Shown: one piece after another, positions 6,152-13,839 of the stretch | Position numbering within the stretch: position 1 is the stretch's first letter | Layout: every line of letters begins with the position of its first letter | NCBI GenBank assembly: GCA_004298725.1 | Contig: SCQA01000074.1 | Coordinates: 1 to 17,844, forward strand | Direction of reading: 5' to 3' | Origin: a bacterium | GTDB lineage: Bacteria > Desulfobacterota > GWC2-55-46 | Length of the DNA stretch: 17,844 nt | Program-made: the position numbers and the translations under genes | The notes under the pieces: model-generated | The model's database searches: none | The model's input: the letters and a program-made list of their open reading frames with translations, nothing else | What the model was told of the DNA's origin: nothing

Positions 6152-6826
6152 TTGAAAAACGATACTACGAACTGGAAACAGAATTTTTTTGAAGACGTTG
6201 AAACCATAAAACTTCTTGACCCGCTCGCGCAAATACTCGGAGCGCAAAAGGACAACGAGCCTTTTATATTTCACTACACGGACGCAGTTAAACTTGCGGG
6301 ACATTCCTGCCCGGCGGTTTCCGGCGCGTACAAGGTAACAGCCAAAGCGTTAAAGGCGCTCTACGGCAACGAGCTTCCTGTAAGAGGGAGCATAAAAGTC
6401 CTTGTAAAAGGCGGACCGGCTGATCTTGCGTACGGGCCGCAGGCGCAGGTAATTTCTCTGATAACCGGCGCGTCCGGCGTAACAGGCTTTAAAGGGCTTG
6501 GCGGAAAATACGGACGGAACAATAAACTTTTTTTTGACACCGAGAACATGGAATTCAACACTTTTATATTTCAACGTGAAGACAATCAAAAAACAGTAAA
6601 AATAACCTACGACCCTCAGGCCCTGCCCGGCGATGAACGCATGGGCGAGTTAATAGGCCTTGTATTGCAGGGGAGGGCGACTAACGAACAAAAAGAAACC
6701 TTCCATTCGCTCTGGCAAGGGAACGTAAAACGGATTCTTCTTGAAGAAACAAAATACCCGGGGCTTTTCACTGTGACGGAATTAAAGGATTTTAAATTTC
6801 CAAAATTGCAAGGCGGCTCTTTTTAA
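6152..6826 (+). CDS. FmdE-like domain protein of unknown function
   Basis: The 224-residue soluble protein has no signal peptide or membrane segment. Residues 39-72 (IFHYTDAVKLAGHSCPAVSG onward) carry the G-H-x-C-P motif (H51, C53, P54) and following helix seen in FmdE-family proteins, named after a subunit encoded with formylmethanofuran dehydrogenase. In that family the His and Cys may bind metal. The usual second Gly (GHxCPG) is replaced by Ala, and there is no C-terminal zinc-finger cysteine cluster. Glycine-rich segments at 87-122 (KGGPADLAYGPQAQV, then GFKGLGGKYGR) may form a binding loop. No methanofuran pathway gene is nearby, so the name should not be read as function. The start is TTG at 6152 with AAAGGG 7 nt upstream. 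It is divergent from merR-kamA and shares a leader motif with it; a link to lysine metabolism is speculation. Confidence 0.65.
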   Translation: MKNDTTNWKQNFFEDVETIKLLDPLAQILGAQKDNEPFIFHYTDAVKLAGHSCPAVSGAYKVTAKALKALYGNELPVRGSIKVLVKGGPADLAYGPQAQVISLITGASGVTGFKGLGGKYGRNNKLFFDTENMEFNTFIFQREDNQKTVKITYDPQALPGDERMGELIGLVLQGRATNEQKETFHSLWQGNVKRILLEETKYPGLFTVTELKDFKFPKLQGGSF

Positions 6827-6902
6827 AGAAAACCTCCGCGTAAGTCTCTTTTATAAAAATAACACGGCAACCGCTTTGTTTCCATAAAATGAATTCTCTT
6901 TG

Positions 6903-6938
6903 CCCGGTCTCAGTAAAAAATTTGAGGCCGGGTTTTTT
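6903..6938 (+). terminator. Rho-independent terminator after the FmdE-like gene
   Basis: CCCGGTCTCA (6903-6912) pairs with TGAGGCCGGG (6923-6932), a 10-bp stem with one G-U pair. Six T residues follow, then an ATTTT run. It lies 76 bp beyond the stop codon and just before the fbp promoter. Confidence 0.9.
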
Positions 6939-6952
6939 ATTTTCCGTGTCTG

Positions 6953-6981
6953 TTGCATTTCAATCCGCGGTTATTTATAAT
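6953..6981 (+). promoter_or_regulatory. Sigma-70 promoter for fbp
   Basis: TTGCAT (6953-6958) and a perfect TATAAT (6976-6981) are separated by exactly 17 bp. The ribosome site of fbp follows 31 nt later. Confidence 0.8.
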
Positions 6982-7024
6982 AAGCGTTGCCAAGAAATCC
7001 AGAAAATATGTTAAGGAGAGATTG

Positions 7025-8029
7025 ATGACCGTCGGCATAACGCTAACCAAATTCCTTCTCGAAGAGCAAAGACGCCACCCTAATTCAACCGGCAACTTTA
7101 CCGCGCTGTTTTCAGACCTTGTAGTGGCGGCAAAGATAATCTCGCGCGAAATTAACAGGGCGGGCCTGATTGACATACTCGGCGCGACAGGCGCTAAAAA
7201 TATTCAGGGCGAAGAAGTTCAAAAACTCGACGAGTTCGCCAACTCCGCCATAATTAACGCCATGGAACACGGAGGGCACCTTGCCGGCATGGCCTCGGAA
7301 GAGATGGACGAAATAATAAAAGTAAGCGCGTGCTATCCAACGGGTAATTACCTGTTGCTTTTCGACCCGCTTGACGGCTCGTCAAACATTGACGTAAACG
7401 TAAGCGTTGGCACTATATTTTCCATTCTTAAATGCTCGTCAGGCGGAAACGCTTCAACAAAAGACTTTTTACAAAAAGGCGCATCGCAGGTATGTTCCGG
7501 CTACGTCATATACGGCTCAAGCACAATGCTTGTATATACCACGGGTAACGGCGTTCACGGCTTTACGCTCGACCCAAGCGTCGGCGAATTTCTTCTTTCG
7601 CATGAAAACATAAAAACGCCGGAAAAAGGCAAGATTTACAGCATCAACGAAGGGAACTCTAAACACTGGCTACCCGGCACAGTGGAATACGTCAAAAAAA
7701 TAAAAACGCAGGACAGCGACCGGACCGCGCGTTACGTAGGCTCTCTTGTGGCGGATTTTCATAGAAACTTGCTGAAAGGCGGCATCTTCCTCTACCCGAT
7801 TGACAAAAAATCATCTAAAGGAAAGCTTCGCCTGCTTTACGAGGCAAACCCGCTTGCCTTCATTGCCGAGCAGGCCGGAGGCATGGCGTCAACAGGATTA
7901 GCGCGCATACTTGACGTTGAACCAATTGAACTGCACCAGAGAACGCCTTTGATTATAGGCTCAAAACTTGATGTTAAAGAAGCTGAAACCTGCTTAAAGG
8001 CACACGAAGCCGGGCAAGCCGCCAGTTGA
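7025..8029 (+). CDS. fbp: Fructose-1,6-bisphosphatase, class I
   Basis: This is the gluconeogenic phosphatase converting fructose 1,6-bisphosphate to fructose 6-phosphate in the cytoplasm. The 334-residue product (E. coli enzyme about 332) shows ASEEMDE (90-96) with metal-binding glutamates and FDPLDGSSNIDVNVSVGTIF (113-132), the signature of the Mg2+ and 1-phosphate site. GSLVADFHRNLLKGGIFLYP (239-258) and LRLLYEANPLAFIAEQAGG (268-286) are the substrate-binding part of the C-terminal lobe. ATG at 7025 is chosen because AAGGAG lies 6 nt upstream (7013-7018) and the N-terminus then aligns with known enzymes. The frame is open back to a TTG at 6953, but that lies within the promoter. The TGA overlaps the TTG start of the next gene, so the two are translationally coupled. 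Confidence 0.96.
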   Translation: MTVGITLTKFLLEEQRRHPNSTGNFTALFSDLVVAAKIISREINRAGLIDILGATGAKNIQGEEVQKLDEFANSAIINAMEHGGHLAGMASEEMDEIIKVSACYPTGNYLLLFDPLDGSSNIDVNVSVGTIFSILKCSSGGNASTKDFLQKGASQVCSGYVIYGSSTMLVYTTGNGVHGFTLDPSVGEFLLSHENIKTPEKGKIYSINEGNSKHWLPGTVEYVKKIKTQDSDRTARYVGSLVADFHRNLLKGGIFLYPIDKKSSKGKLRLLYEANPLAFIAEQAGGMASTGLARILDVEPIELHQRTPLIIGSKLDVKEAETCLKAHEAGQAAS

Positions 8030-8637
8030 CCCGCGACCTTTATAAAAAGGCGCTGTTACTTTCTTATTTTACAGTAGGCTACAACGTGCTTGAAGGCATA
8101 TTCTCCGTGCTTGCCGGTGAGCTTGCCGGAAGCATTGCGCTCATCGGCTTCGGATTTGACAGCGGCATAGAATCCTTTTCCGGAGGCGTGCTTATATGGC
8201 GGCTTGCGAAACACGGCAAAATTTCCATTGAACAGGAAGAACGCGTTGAAAAACGCGCAATAAAACTGATAGGCGCAAGTTTTTTCGTCCTCGCTGGATA
8301 TATTCTTTTTATATCCATTAAAAAAATTTATTACACCGAAGCGCCGGAACCGAGCCTTTTCGGCATGATAATAGCCGTGCTTTCCATTATAATCATGCCC
8401 GCGCTTTCCTACGCTAAAATAAAAACGGCTGAAAAAATGGGAAGCGTGTCCCTAAGTGCGGATGCTAAACAGACCATGCTCTGTTCGCTTTTGTCCGCAA
8501 CGCTTCTTGCCGGGCTTGGGCTTAATTACTTTTTTGGATTGTGGTGGGCAGACCCTGCCTTTGCCCTTGTGATGGTCTTTTTTATAATTAGGGAAGGAAT
8601 TGAAACGCTTAAATCTGAAAAAACCTGCTGTTGTTAA
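8026..8637 (+). CDS. Minimal CDF-like cation transporter (membrane domain only)
   Basis: The 203-residue protein has about six hydrophobic segments (near 10-30, 34-58, 80-99, 110-130, 152-170 and 174-190), the layout of the cation diffusion facilitator membrane domain. TM2 carries GFGFDSGIES, where Asp45 and Glu49 occupy the usual metal-site spacing. TM5 begins SADAKQTMLCSLLS, with Asp146 and Cys153 instead of the classical His-x3-Asp. The C-terminal cytoplasmic metal-sensing domain is missing. The protein ends in KTCCC, three cysteines that might bind metal. By family the substrate would be a divalent cation moved across the inner membrane; which one is unknown. The start is TTG overlapping the fbp stop as TTGA, with no strong ribosome site, so translation probably depends on fbp. 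It is second gene of a two-gene operon. Confidence 0.75.
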   Translation: MTRDLYKKALLLSYFTVGYNVLEGIFSVLAGELAGSIALIGFGFDSGIESFSGGVLIWRLAKHGKISIEQEERVEKRAIKLIGASFFVLAGYILFISIKKIYYTEAPEPSLFGMIIAVLSIIIMPALSYAKIKTAEKMGSVSLSADAKQTMLCSLLSATLLAGLGLNYFFGLWWADPAFALVMVFFIIREGIETLKSEKTCCC

Positions 8638-8744
8638 TGCTACTGTAATAGCATTAGCGTAAAATCCAAACCAGTAAAAGCAACTCTGTTTCAGCTCATA
8701 ACACGAAAATATGCGGCTATATTCCATGAAGATATATACATAAC

Positions 8745-8782
8745 CGCCAAAGAGCGTTTACATTGCTCTTTGGCGTAAATTT
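8745..8782. terminator. Bidirectional terminator between convergent genes
   Basis: CGCCAAAGAGC (8745-8755) pairs perfectly with GCTCTTTGGCG (8765-8775), an 11-bp stem with a 9-nt loop followed by TAAATTTT. It serves the plus-strand fbp-transporter unit and, less convincingly, the minus-strand DUF2914 gene. Confidence 0.8.
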
Positions 8783-8790
8783 TAAAACCC

Positions 8791-9216
8791 TTATTCTGTT
8801 TTAAACTTCACGGAACTTACGACACTGCCGCCGGCGTCGAGCACGTCAACCTTCCATTCGCCTTTTTGGCCTCTTAGAGATTTACTCGCGTATGTTCTCC
8901 ATCTTTCGCCTTTTTTAAGATTTACGCTCGTCCGCGAAACTTCCTTGCCGGAAAAATACCAAACAAAAGTGGCTGTTGTATCGTCGGTTATTGAACCAGC
9001 CTCGAGAAAACAAAACGCCTTTTCAACTCCAACCGGTAAAACCTCGCTTGCGCCGACGGGTTCCTTATTTTCAATGCCCGTGCCGACAACAAGACGGGTT
9101 GTAGCGAAAGCCGCCTTGCCGGACTGCGGCGCACTTTCGACAGTGGCGCAAAAAGCCGCTACTGGCAGGGCGCACGCTATAAACAACGCTAAAAATAATT
9201 GAGCTGTTCTTTTCAT
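8791..9216 (-). CDS. Exported DUF2914-domain protein
   Basis: The 141-residue protein begins with a Sec signal peptide (MKR, hydrophobic core, likely cleavage after FCA at about residue 24). The mature part matches the DUF2914 pattern. It starts with VVGTGIENKEPVGASEVLPV and an aromatic strand KAFCFLEA. A strand with VWYFSGKEVSR follows, then a basic KKGERWRTY and the closing W-K-V-D-V-L-D segment with a beta hairpin ending VKFKTE. This suggests a small all-beta periplasmic domain; no function is established. AAGGAG (9229-9224) lies 7 nt before the ATG. It stands alone, convergent with the transporter gene. A lipobox is not convincing. Confidence 0.82.
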   Translation of the reverse strand: MKRTAQLFLALFIACALPVAAFCATVESAPQSGKAAFATTRLVVGTGIENKEPVGASEVLPVGVEKAFCFLEAGSITDDTTATFVWYFSGKEVSRTSVNLKKGERWRTYASKSLRGQKGEWKVDVLDAGGSVVSSVKFKTE

Positions 9217-9635
9217 CTGACTTCTCCTTGGTTAAATTGTCTATATTAAGGTTCACTGTTACAAACAACATGCACGCTGACAATTAATTCAAATAAAATA
9301 ACTATTAAAACTATGGCCGACGAATAATATTTTTTAGCGCATCCCAAGTAAAAATTTTTAGTGCTTTATACTTTTAATTCAATATTCTACCTTTTTTGCA
9401 GGCATAAACTCTGTATATAATAATTAAAGCGGCATGTCAACAGGCTCTCAACTTTAAAGGTTCAATGGATAGTGGACAGTGACAAGCGGTTACCGGTAAG
9501 AGTGGTTGGGTTTTAATCAGTCATCAGTTGCTATTCACTGTTCACTATCCACTGTTTTACCGTGCCGTCAGGAGTTAGCCACCATCAACAAAACATCGTT
9601 AAAATTATTTTCGGTAGGCATAGCCCACCAGACGG
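9217..9635. other. Gene-free region between mnmE and the DUF2914 gene
   Basis: No credible gene in 419 bp. It holds the upstream region of the DUF2914 gene and a 10-bp palindrome TTACCGGTAA (9490-9499). It also holds a long inverted repeat (9466-9551) and a weak imperfect hairpin straddling the mnmE stop (about 9612-9644) that could end mnmE transcription. Confidence 0.6.
9466..9551. repeat. Long inverted repeat with 17-bp arms
   Basis: TGGATAGTGGACAGTGA (9466-9482) is complementary to 9535-9551 with one mismatch (a G-U in RNA), enclosing 52 bp. There is no open frame inside. It may be a small non-autonomous element or part of a dispersed repeat family; no target duplication was recognised. 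Confidence 0.7.
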
Positions 9636-11039
9636 CTATTTACCGACGCAAAAACTTGAAAATATTCTGTCAAGTATCTCTTCGGTTGTTACCTCGCCGG
9701 TTATCTCGCCAAGGCTGTTTAAAGCGCGGCGCAAATCAATTGCTATAAACTCAAGCGGCGTTTTTTGCAAAAGCGCGGTAAGCGCGTTTTCAAGCGATTT
9801 TAACGCGGACTGGGCCGCTTCTTTATGCCTAAGGGACGACAACAGCTCATCCGCCGCGCCGCCCCCGGTATCCGCTATTTCAGAAGAACTAAACGTTCTG
9901 CCAACGGCCTGCTCGAATATGGCGTTTTTTAAATTATCAATGCCTGTTTCGTTTAACGCGGAAATAAAGACTAACTTATGACCGTTAAAAGCTTTCTTAA
10001 TCGCGGCACGCTCGCTGTCGCTAACAAGGTCGTTTTTATTCACGGCTACTAAAAGCTTTTTGCCATGAACCATTTCAAGAAGTTTTTTATCTTCTTCAAT
10101 ACTGATTTGCGACGTTGCGTCAAAGACGTAAATCACAAGCCCGGCGGCATTTATCTTCCGAACAGCGAAATCCACTCCCATCGATTCAATTTGGTCGTTT
10201 GTCTCGCGAAGCCCTGCCGTGTCAATAAGTCTGATTAAAATTCCCCTTATATTCGCCGCCTCTTCAATAAAATCGCGCGTGGTGCCGGGAATGTCCGTTA
10301 CTATGGCGCGCTCCTGCTGTAAAAGCACGTTGAGAAGCGACGACTTGCCCGCGTTTGGCCTGCCAAGTATCAGCGTTCTTAAACCGTCTTTTAATACAAC
10401 GCCCTCTTCATAGGTTAAAAGGAGCTTCTTAAGCCCGGCAGAAGCAATTTCAAGCGGTTCCGTAAAATCAGTTTTATCCGCTTCGGTGTCGTCCTCGGAA
10501 AAATCAAACTCCAATTCCATGCGGGCGAGCGTGTCCGCCAAAACTTCTTTGATGGAATCAATTTTTTTTGAAAGCCTGCCTTCAAGCCTTGCGCTTGCCG
10601 CTGACAGCGCGTTTTCAGTGCCTGCGCGTATGACGTCAATAACGGCTTCCGCTTGCACAAGGTCCATCTTGCCGTTTAAAAACGCCCGTTTGGTAAACTC
10701 GCCCGGCATGGCAAGGCGCGCGCCTGATTTTATGACTTCATAAAGTATTTTTTTAAGCACAAGCATACTGCCGTGACAATGCAACTCTACGATATCCTCT
10801 CCGGTATATGAGGCAGGCCCCTTAAAAAAAACTAAAAAACCTTTGTCTATTATTTTAGACGATAAATTCTTGAAATGGCCGATATAAAACTGCCGGGGTT
10901 CTGGAAAAACAAATTTTTCAACGGGACTGAATATCGAAAAGGCGGCATTTAAAGCAGTCGGGCCGCTTATTCTGATGATACCTATACCGCCCTCTCCAAC
11001 AGGCGTTGAAATTGCGGTGATTGTGTCTGTGGATGTCAT
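9636..11039 (-). CDS. mnmE: tRNA uridine-5-carboxymethylaminomethyl modification GTPase
   Basis: With MnmG this GTPase modifies U34 of certain tRNAs. The 467-residue protein has the N-terminal tetrahydrofolate-binding domain (about 1-118, with DTITAISTPVGEGGIGIIRI). A helical domain follows, with an inserted G domain: P-loop GRPNAGKSS (226-234), G2 around DIPGTTRD (249-256), DTAG (273-276), NKND (334-337) and ISA (359-361). It ends in the classical F-C-V-G-K, with C464 as the conserved catalytic cysteine. ATG at 11039 is set by homology; the ribosome site is poor. It is last in the origin block, 165 bp after yidC, without the jag gene usually found between them. A GC-rich 6-bp hairpin (11053-11066) sits just before the start. 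Confidence 0.96.
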   Translation of the reverse strand: MTSTDTITAISTPVGEGGIGIIRISGPTALNAAFSIFSPVEKFVFPEPRQFYIGHFKNLSSKIIDKGFLVFFKGPASYTGEDIVELHCHGSMLVLKKILYEVIKSGARLAMPGEFTKRAFLNGKMDLVQAEAVIDVIRAGTENALSAASARLEGRLSKKIDSIKEVLADTLARMELEFDFSEDDTEADKTDFTEPLEIASAGLKKLLLTYEEGVVLKDGLRTLILGRPNAGKSSLLNVLLQQERAIVTDIPGTTRDFIEEAANIRGILIRLIDTAGLRETNDQIESMGVDFAVRKINAAGLVIYVFDATSQISIEEDKKLLEMVHGKKLLVAVNKNDLVSDSERAAIKKAFNGHKLVFISALNETGIDNLKNAIFEQAVGRTFSSSEIADTGGGAADELLSSLRHKEAAQSALKSLENALTALLQKTPLEFIAIDLRRALNSLGEITGEVTTEEILDRIFSSFCVGK

Positions 11040-11204
11040 CAGGGTAAGGGCGCGCCGGTTCCGGCGGCAAATAACAAATCAGCGCTGTAAAACACCGCGC
11101 CATTAAAACAGAATGGGGTCCAAGCCGCTACGGCTCAAGCCAATCTGAAAAAATTCGATTGCCTTCCATAATACAATGACGGACAAAACCTATTAACGCC
11201 CCAT

Positions 11205-12812
11205 CTACGCTTTTACCGTGGAGCGCTGTATGTAATACTGCTGAGCAATTGAAAGAACGTTATTTATAAGCCAATAAATGACAAGCCCGGAAGGAAAGCT
11301 TAAAAACATAAAGGTGAAGATTACGGGCATGAGCAACATCATCTTCGCCTGAGTCGGGTCTATGGTTGTAGGGGTCATCTTCTGCTGAATGAACATGGTC
11401 ACGCCCATGATAACCGGAGTAACATAGTACGGGTCTTTGGCTGAAAGGTCGGTTATCCATAAAAATAACGGCGTGTGCCGCAGTTCAATGGCAACATAGA
11501 GGACTTCGTAGAGCGCTATAAAAACAGGTATCTGTAAAACCATGGGCAAGCACCCGCTAAGCGGGTTTATCTTATGCCTCTTGTACAGGTCCATCATTTC
11601 TCTATTCTGTTTTTCTTTGTCGTTCTTGTACTTTTCCTTCAACGCGGCCATCTGCGGCTGGATTTTTTGCATTTCCTTCATGGACTTCATGCTGTACGTG
11701 GAAAGCGGATAGAATATCACTTTAATAATTACCGTAATAAGCACAATGGCTATGCCGTAATTATTAAGATACCTCTGAAAAAAGTTAAGCACCACAAGAA
11801 GCGGTTTCGCAAGGAAAGAAAACCAGCCGAATTCTATGGACTCTTCAAGGCCGGTCTTTAAACTTATGAGCAGGTCGTATTCTTTCGGCCCCATAAACGC
11901 GTCAAACGCTACCGACGCGGTTTCGTTCGGGCCAAGCGTCAATTGCTCGCGCACCTTCGCCCTTGCCGCGTCCGCAAAAGGTATTTCAGACGACCAATTT
12001 ATGTCCGTATCTTTTTTGGGAATATACGCCTCGATAAAATATTTGTTTTCGAGGCCAAGCCATTTTAATTTGCCGTTGCCGGAAATTTGCGGCTCTTTGC
12101 TTTCTTGCCGTAAAAGTTTCTCTTTTGTCTGTATTATCGGGCCGCTGTGGTAGTTGGCGGAATCAACTCCGGCTGTTGCCAAGGACGCGGAAAGAACGGT
12201 TGAAAGCTCTGAAGTTACGGGCGCGTTGGTTATGTTTTTTACGCGTGTTTCAACTCCGACGGTGTAGCTGTCCGGTTTGAAAGTATAATGCTTTTCAATC
12301 GCCATGCCGTTGTTGGTTGCAGTATAAACTAATTCAGCAGTTTGGCCTTTTGTTATTATAATGGCCGACTTAGACGGCTGAAATATTATGTCTTCTGCCT
12401 GGTTTTTAGAAGATAACAGTGTTTTAAAAGAAGCTTCCGCTCCCGTTACGGCGGATATGGCAATGGATTTTGAATCCGTTGCCTGCGTCTCTTTATATTT
12501 TTTTATTTCCCATTTTTTTATGCCTGCGCCGGCATTCGTAAATATCGCCTTATAAAGAGGTGTCTCAACAATTGTAAGTTCTTCCTTTACGGTTTTGGCT
12601 GTTTGTTTTGTTTGCGGTACCGCGTTATTTATTGGCTTTACAGACGTTGTCGGAGTCTTTTCGGCCTGCGGGGCAGTTGCTTGCGCTATCTCCGCTTTTT
12701 GCTCATTTTGCGCCGGAAGCTCCTTGGCCGGGTAAAACTTTTTTAAGGCGTAAGGATAAAGCAATATCACCGCGATTGAAAGAACTACCGCTATAATTAC
12801 TCTCTTTTCCAT
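11205..12812 (-). CDS. yidC: Membrane protein insertase YidC (Gram-negative long form)
   Basis: YidC inserts and folds inner-membrane proteins alone or with SecYEG. The 535-residue protein has an N-terminal membrane anchor (residues 5-22), a low-complexity linker rich in Ala, Gln, Lys and Pro (28-75), and a large beta-rich periplasmic domain (about 78-320). The conserved insertase core (about 325-530) contains FYPLSTYSMKSMKEMQKIQP and PLSGCLPMVLQIPVFIALYE. Lys364 stands where E. coli has the hydrophilic-groove arginine, a substitution I believe occurs in other groups. ATG at 12812 is chosen because MEKRVIIAVV is a typical start; a TTG at 12860 would add 16 residues and overlap yidD. It lies 38 bp after yidD and probably shares its transcript. 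The large periplasmic domain supports a diderm host. Confidence 0.95.
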   Translation of the reverse strand: MEKRVIIAVVLSIAVILLYPYALKKFYPAKELPAQNEQKAEIAQATAPQAEKTPTTSVKPINNAVPQTKQTAKTVKEELTIVETPLYKAIFTNAGAGIKKWEIKKYKETQATDSKSIAISAVTGAEASFKTLLSSKNQAEDIIFQPSKSAIIITKGQTAELVYTATNNGMAIEKHYTFKPDSYTVGVETRVKNITNAPVTSELSTVLSASLATAGVDSANYHSGPIIQTKEKLLRQESKEPQISGNGKLKWLGLENKYFIEAYIPKKDTDINWSSEIPFADAARAKVREQLTLGPNETASVAFDAFMGPKEYDLLISLKTGLEESIEFGWFSFLAKPLLVVLNFFQRYLNNYGIAIVLITVIIKVIFYPLSTYSMKSMKEMQKIQPQMAALKEKYKNDKEKQNREMMDLYKRHKINPLSGCLPMVLQIPVFIALYEVLYVAIELRHTPLFLWITDLSAKDPYYVTPVIMGVTMFIQQKMTPTTIDPTQAKMMLLMPVIFTFMFLSFPSGLVIYWLINNVLSIAQQYYIQRSTVKA

Positions 12813-12850
12813 GTTGTATTCCGTTAACCTGATTTTTGAACGCCAATATT

Positions 12851-13102
12851 TTAATTGCAATTACACTGCTGTTTTTTGATATTTTCCGCTGTCTGCGGCA
12901 CTGGGTCAAACCCGCCTTTACTGAAGGGCTGGCACCGCAAAATTCGTTTTAAAGCAAAGGCACCGCCTGTCAAAACGCCGCGTGTTTCAAGAGCCTCTCG
13001 AGCATAATCAGCGCAACCCGGGTAAAACCTGCAAGACGGCGGCAAAACAGGGGAAATGATTTTTTTGTAGATTATTACTAAAAATATGAGCAGGTTCTTC
13101 AT
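12851..13102 (-). CDS. yidD: Membrane protein insertion efficiency factor
   Basis: The 83-residue protein is a typical YidD. It has an N-terminal amphipathic or hydrophobic helix, then ISPVLPPSCRFYPGCADYA with the conserved cysteines, then RCQPFSKGGFDPVP. It lies between rnpA and yidC as in most bacteria. A few Cys/Asn residues form the C-terminal tail. The ribosome site is weak, and a 257-bp gap containing a repeat element separates it from rnpA, which is unusual because the two are often nearly contiguous. Confidence 0.92.
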   Translation of the reverse strand: MKNLLIFLVIIYKKIISPVLPPSCRFYPGCADYAREALETRGVLTGGAFALKRILRCQPFSKGGFDPVPQTAENIKKQQCNCN

Positions 13103-13230
13103 TATTATTTTAACGCCTATACTTAAATTAAGCGGTATTTTTTAACCACGGATATTAAGGGACCTCTGATTAATTCAGGTTGATGTACGTTGAGGTAAGG
13201 CGCAGAGTTGATCGGTTGCTCTGCGTGTGT

Positions 13231-13315
13231 TTGTCATTCCCGCGTTCTTTTAGCAGGAATCCAGTAAGTTAGGTAGTTATTTATGGATTCCCTATTAAAA
13301 CCTCGGTAATGACAA
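13231..13315. repeat. 85-bp MITE-like palindromic repeat between rnpA and yidD
   Basis: The terminal inverted repeats are TTGTCATT (13231-13238) and AATGACAA (13308-13315). A second nested pair, GGAATCCA near 13256 and TGGATTCC near 13283, lies inside. The pattern TGTCATTCCCGC...GGAATCC...GGATTCC...AATGACA resembles a widespread dispersed bacterial intergenic repeat, by memory. A separate 7-bp hairpin CGCAGAG/CTCTGCG lies next to it at 13201-13225. Confidence 0.65.
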
Positions 13316-13359
13316 TTCCGTGCCCCATCGTGCTAAATTTAGAATAAATTAAACCTTCT

Positions 13360-13728
13360 TTAATATGATGTTGTCAGAATTTTATTAAGTTCTATTGCAA
13401 TGTCTTTAAAATATTCCGCCTGATTGCCTTTTTTTACGTTTATTACAATATCCGCGGTTATCTTCGGTAATAATCGTGTTTTATTTAACCTGAAATATTC
13501 ACGGATAAGTCTTTTAAGTTTGTTTCTTCTAACAGCGTTGCCAGCAATCGAGCCAACTGATATGCCAAGCCTTTTTTTGCAGGTTTGTTCGCTGGTTTTT
13601 TTAAAAATACATACCATAAAGTTTTTGGTATGTGTTTTCTTACCTTCTTTAAAAGCCGCGGTAAAATCAGCCGGTTTAAGAAGTCTATCGTTTTTTGTAA
13701 ATAAAAATCTTGTTGACATCATTGACAT
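13360..13728 (-). CDS. rnpA: Ribonuclease P protein component
   Basis: This basic protein assists the RNase P RNA in maturing tRNA 5' ends. The product is 122 residues, as usual. It contains the RNR motif in GNAVRRNKLKRLIREYFR (63-80), an F-TKNDRLLKPADFTAAFKEG N-terminal segment, and KKRLGISVG before the RNR helix. It ends with a helix of the usual kind. Three possible starts exist (Met1, Met3 and Met4, 13728, 13722 and 13719); none has a clear ribosome site. It follows rpmH as in most bacteria, but a hairpin at 13776-13803 intervenes. Confidence 0.94.
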   Translation of the reverse strand: MSMMSTRFLFTKNDRLLKPADFTAAFKEGKKTHTKNFMVCIFKKTSEQTCKKRLGISVGSIAGNAVRRNKLKRLIREYFRLNKTRLLPKITADIVINVKKGNQAEYFKDIAIELNKILTTSY

Positions 13729-13775
13729 CAGCGGATATTAATTTAAAATGGGTTGTTGTGATTGCCTGCTTACAG

Positions 13776-13803
13776 AAAACCCCGCTTTAAAAAGCGGGGT
13801 TTT
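13776..13803 (-). terminator. Attenuator-like hairpin between rpmH and rnpA
   Basis: AAAACCCCGCTTT (13776-13788) pairs with 13791-13803 around a 2-nt loop. On the minus strand only four Ts follow before C, so leakage is likely. It would reduce rnpA output relative to rpmH. Confidence 0.75.
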
Positions 13804-13839
13804 CAAATTCTGCTGTTTTGTTTTTTTATGCAGTAAGTT

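Noticed and set aside
6953..7024. TTG start at 6953 for fbp
   Set aside because: That base is the first of the -35 hexamer of the promoter; ATG 7025 has a good ribosome site and fits the family length.
8452..8727. 91-codon minus-strand frame over the transporter gene
   Set aside because: It is antisense to a well-supported membrane protein and has no recognisable domain or start context.
10918..11103. 61-codon minus-strand frame overlapping the start of mnmE, considered as a jag remnant
   Set aside because: Composition is Arg/His/Cys-rich with no KH or R3H feature, and it overlaps mnmE in another frame.
12813..12860. TTG start at 12860 for yidC
   Set aside because: It would overlap yidD, and the extra residues are charged and unlike YidC starts; MEKRVIIAVV at 12812 is typical.
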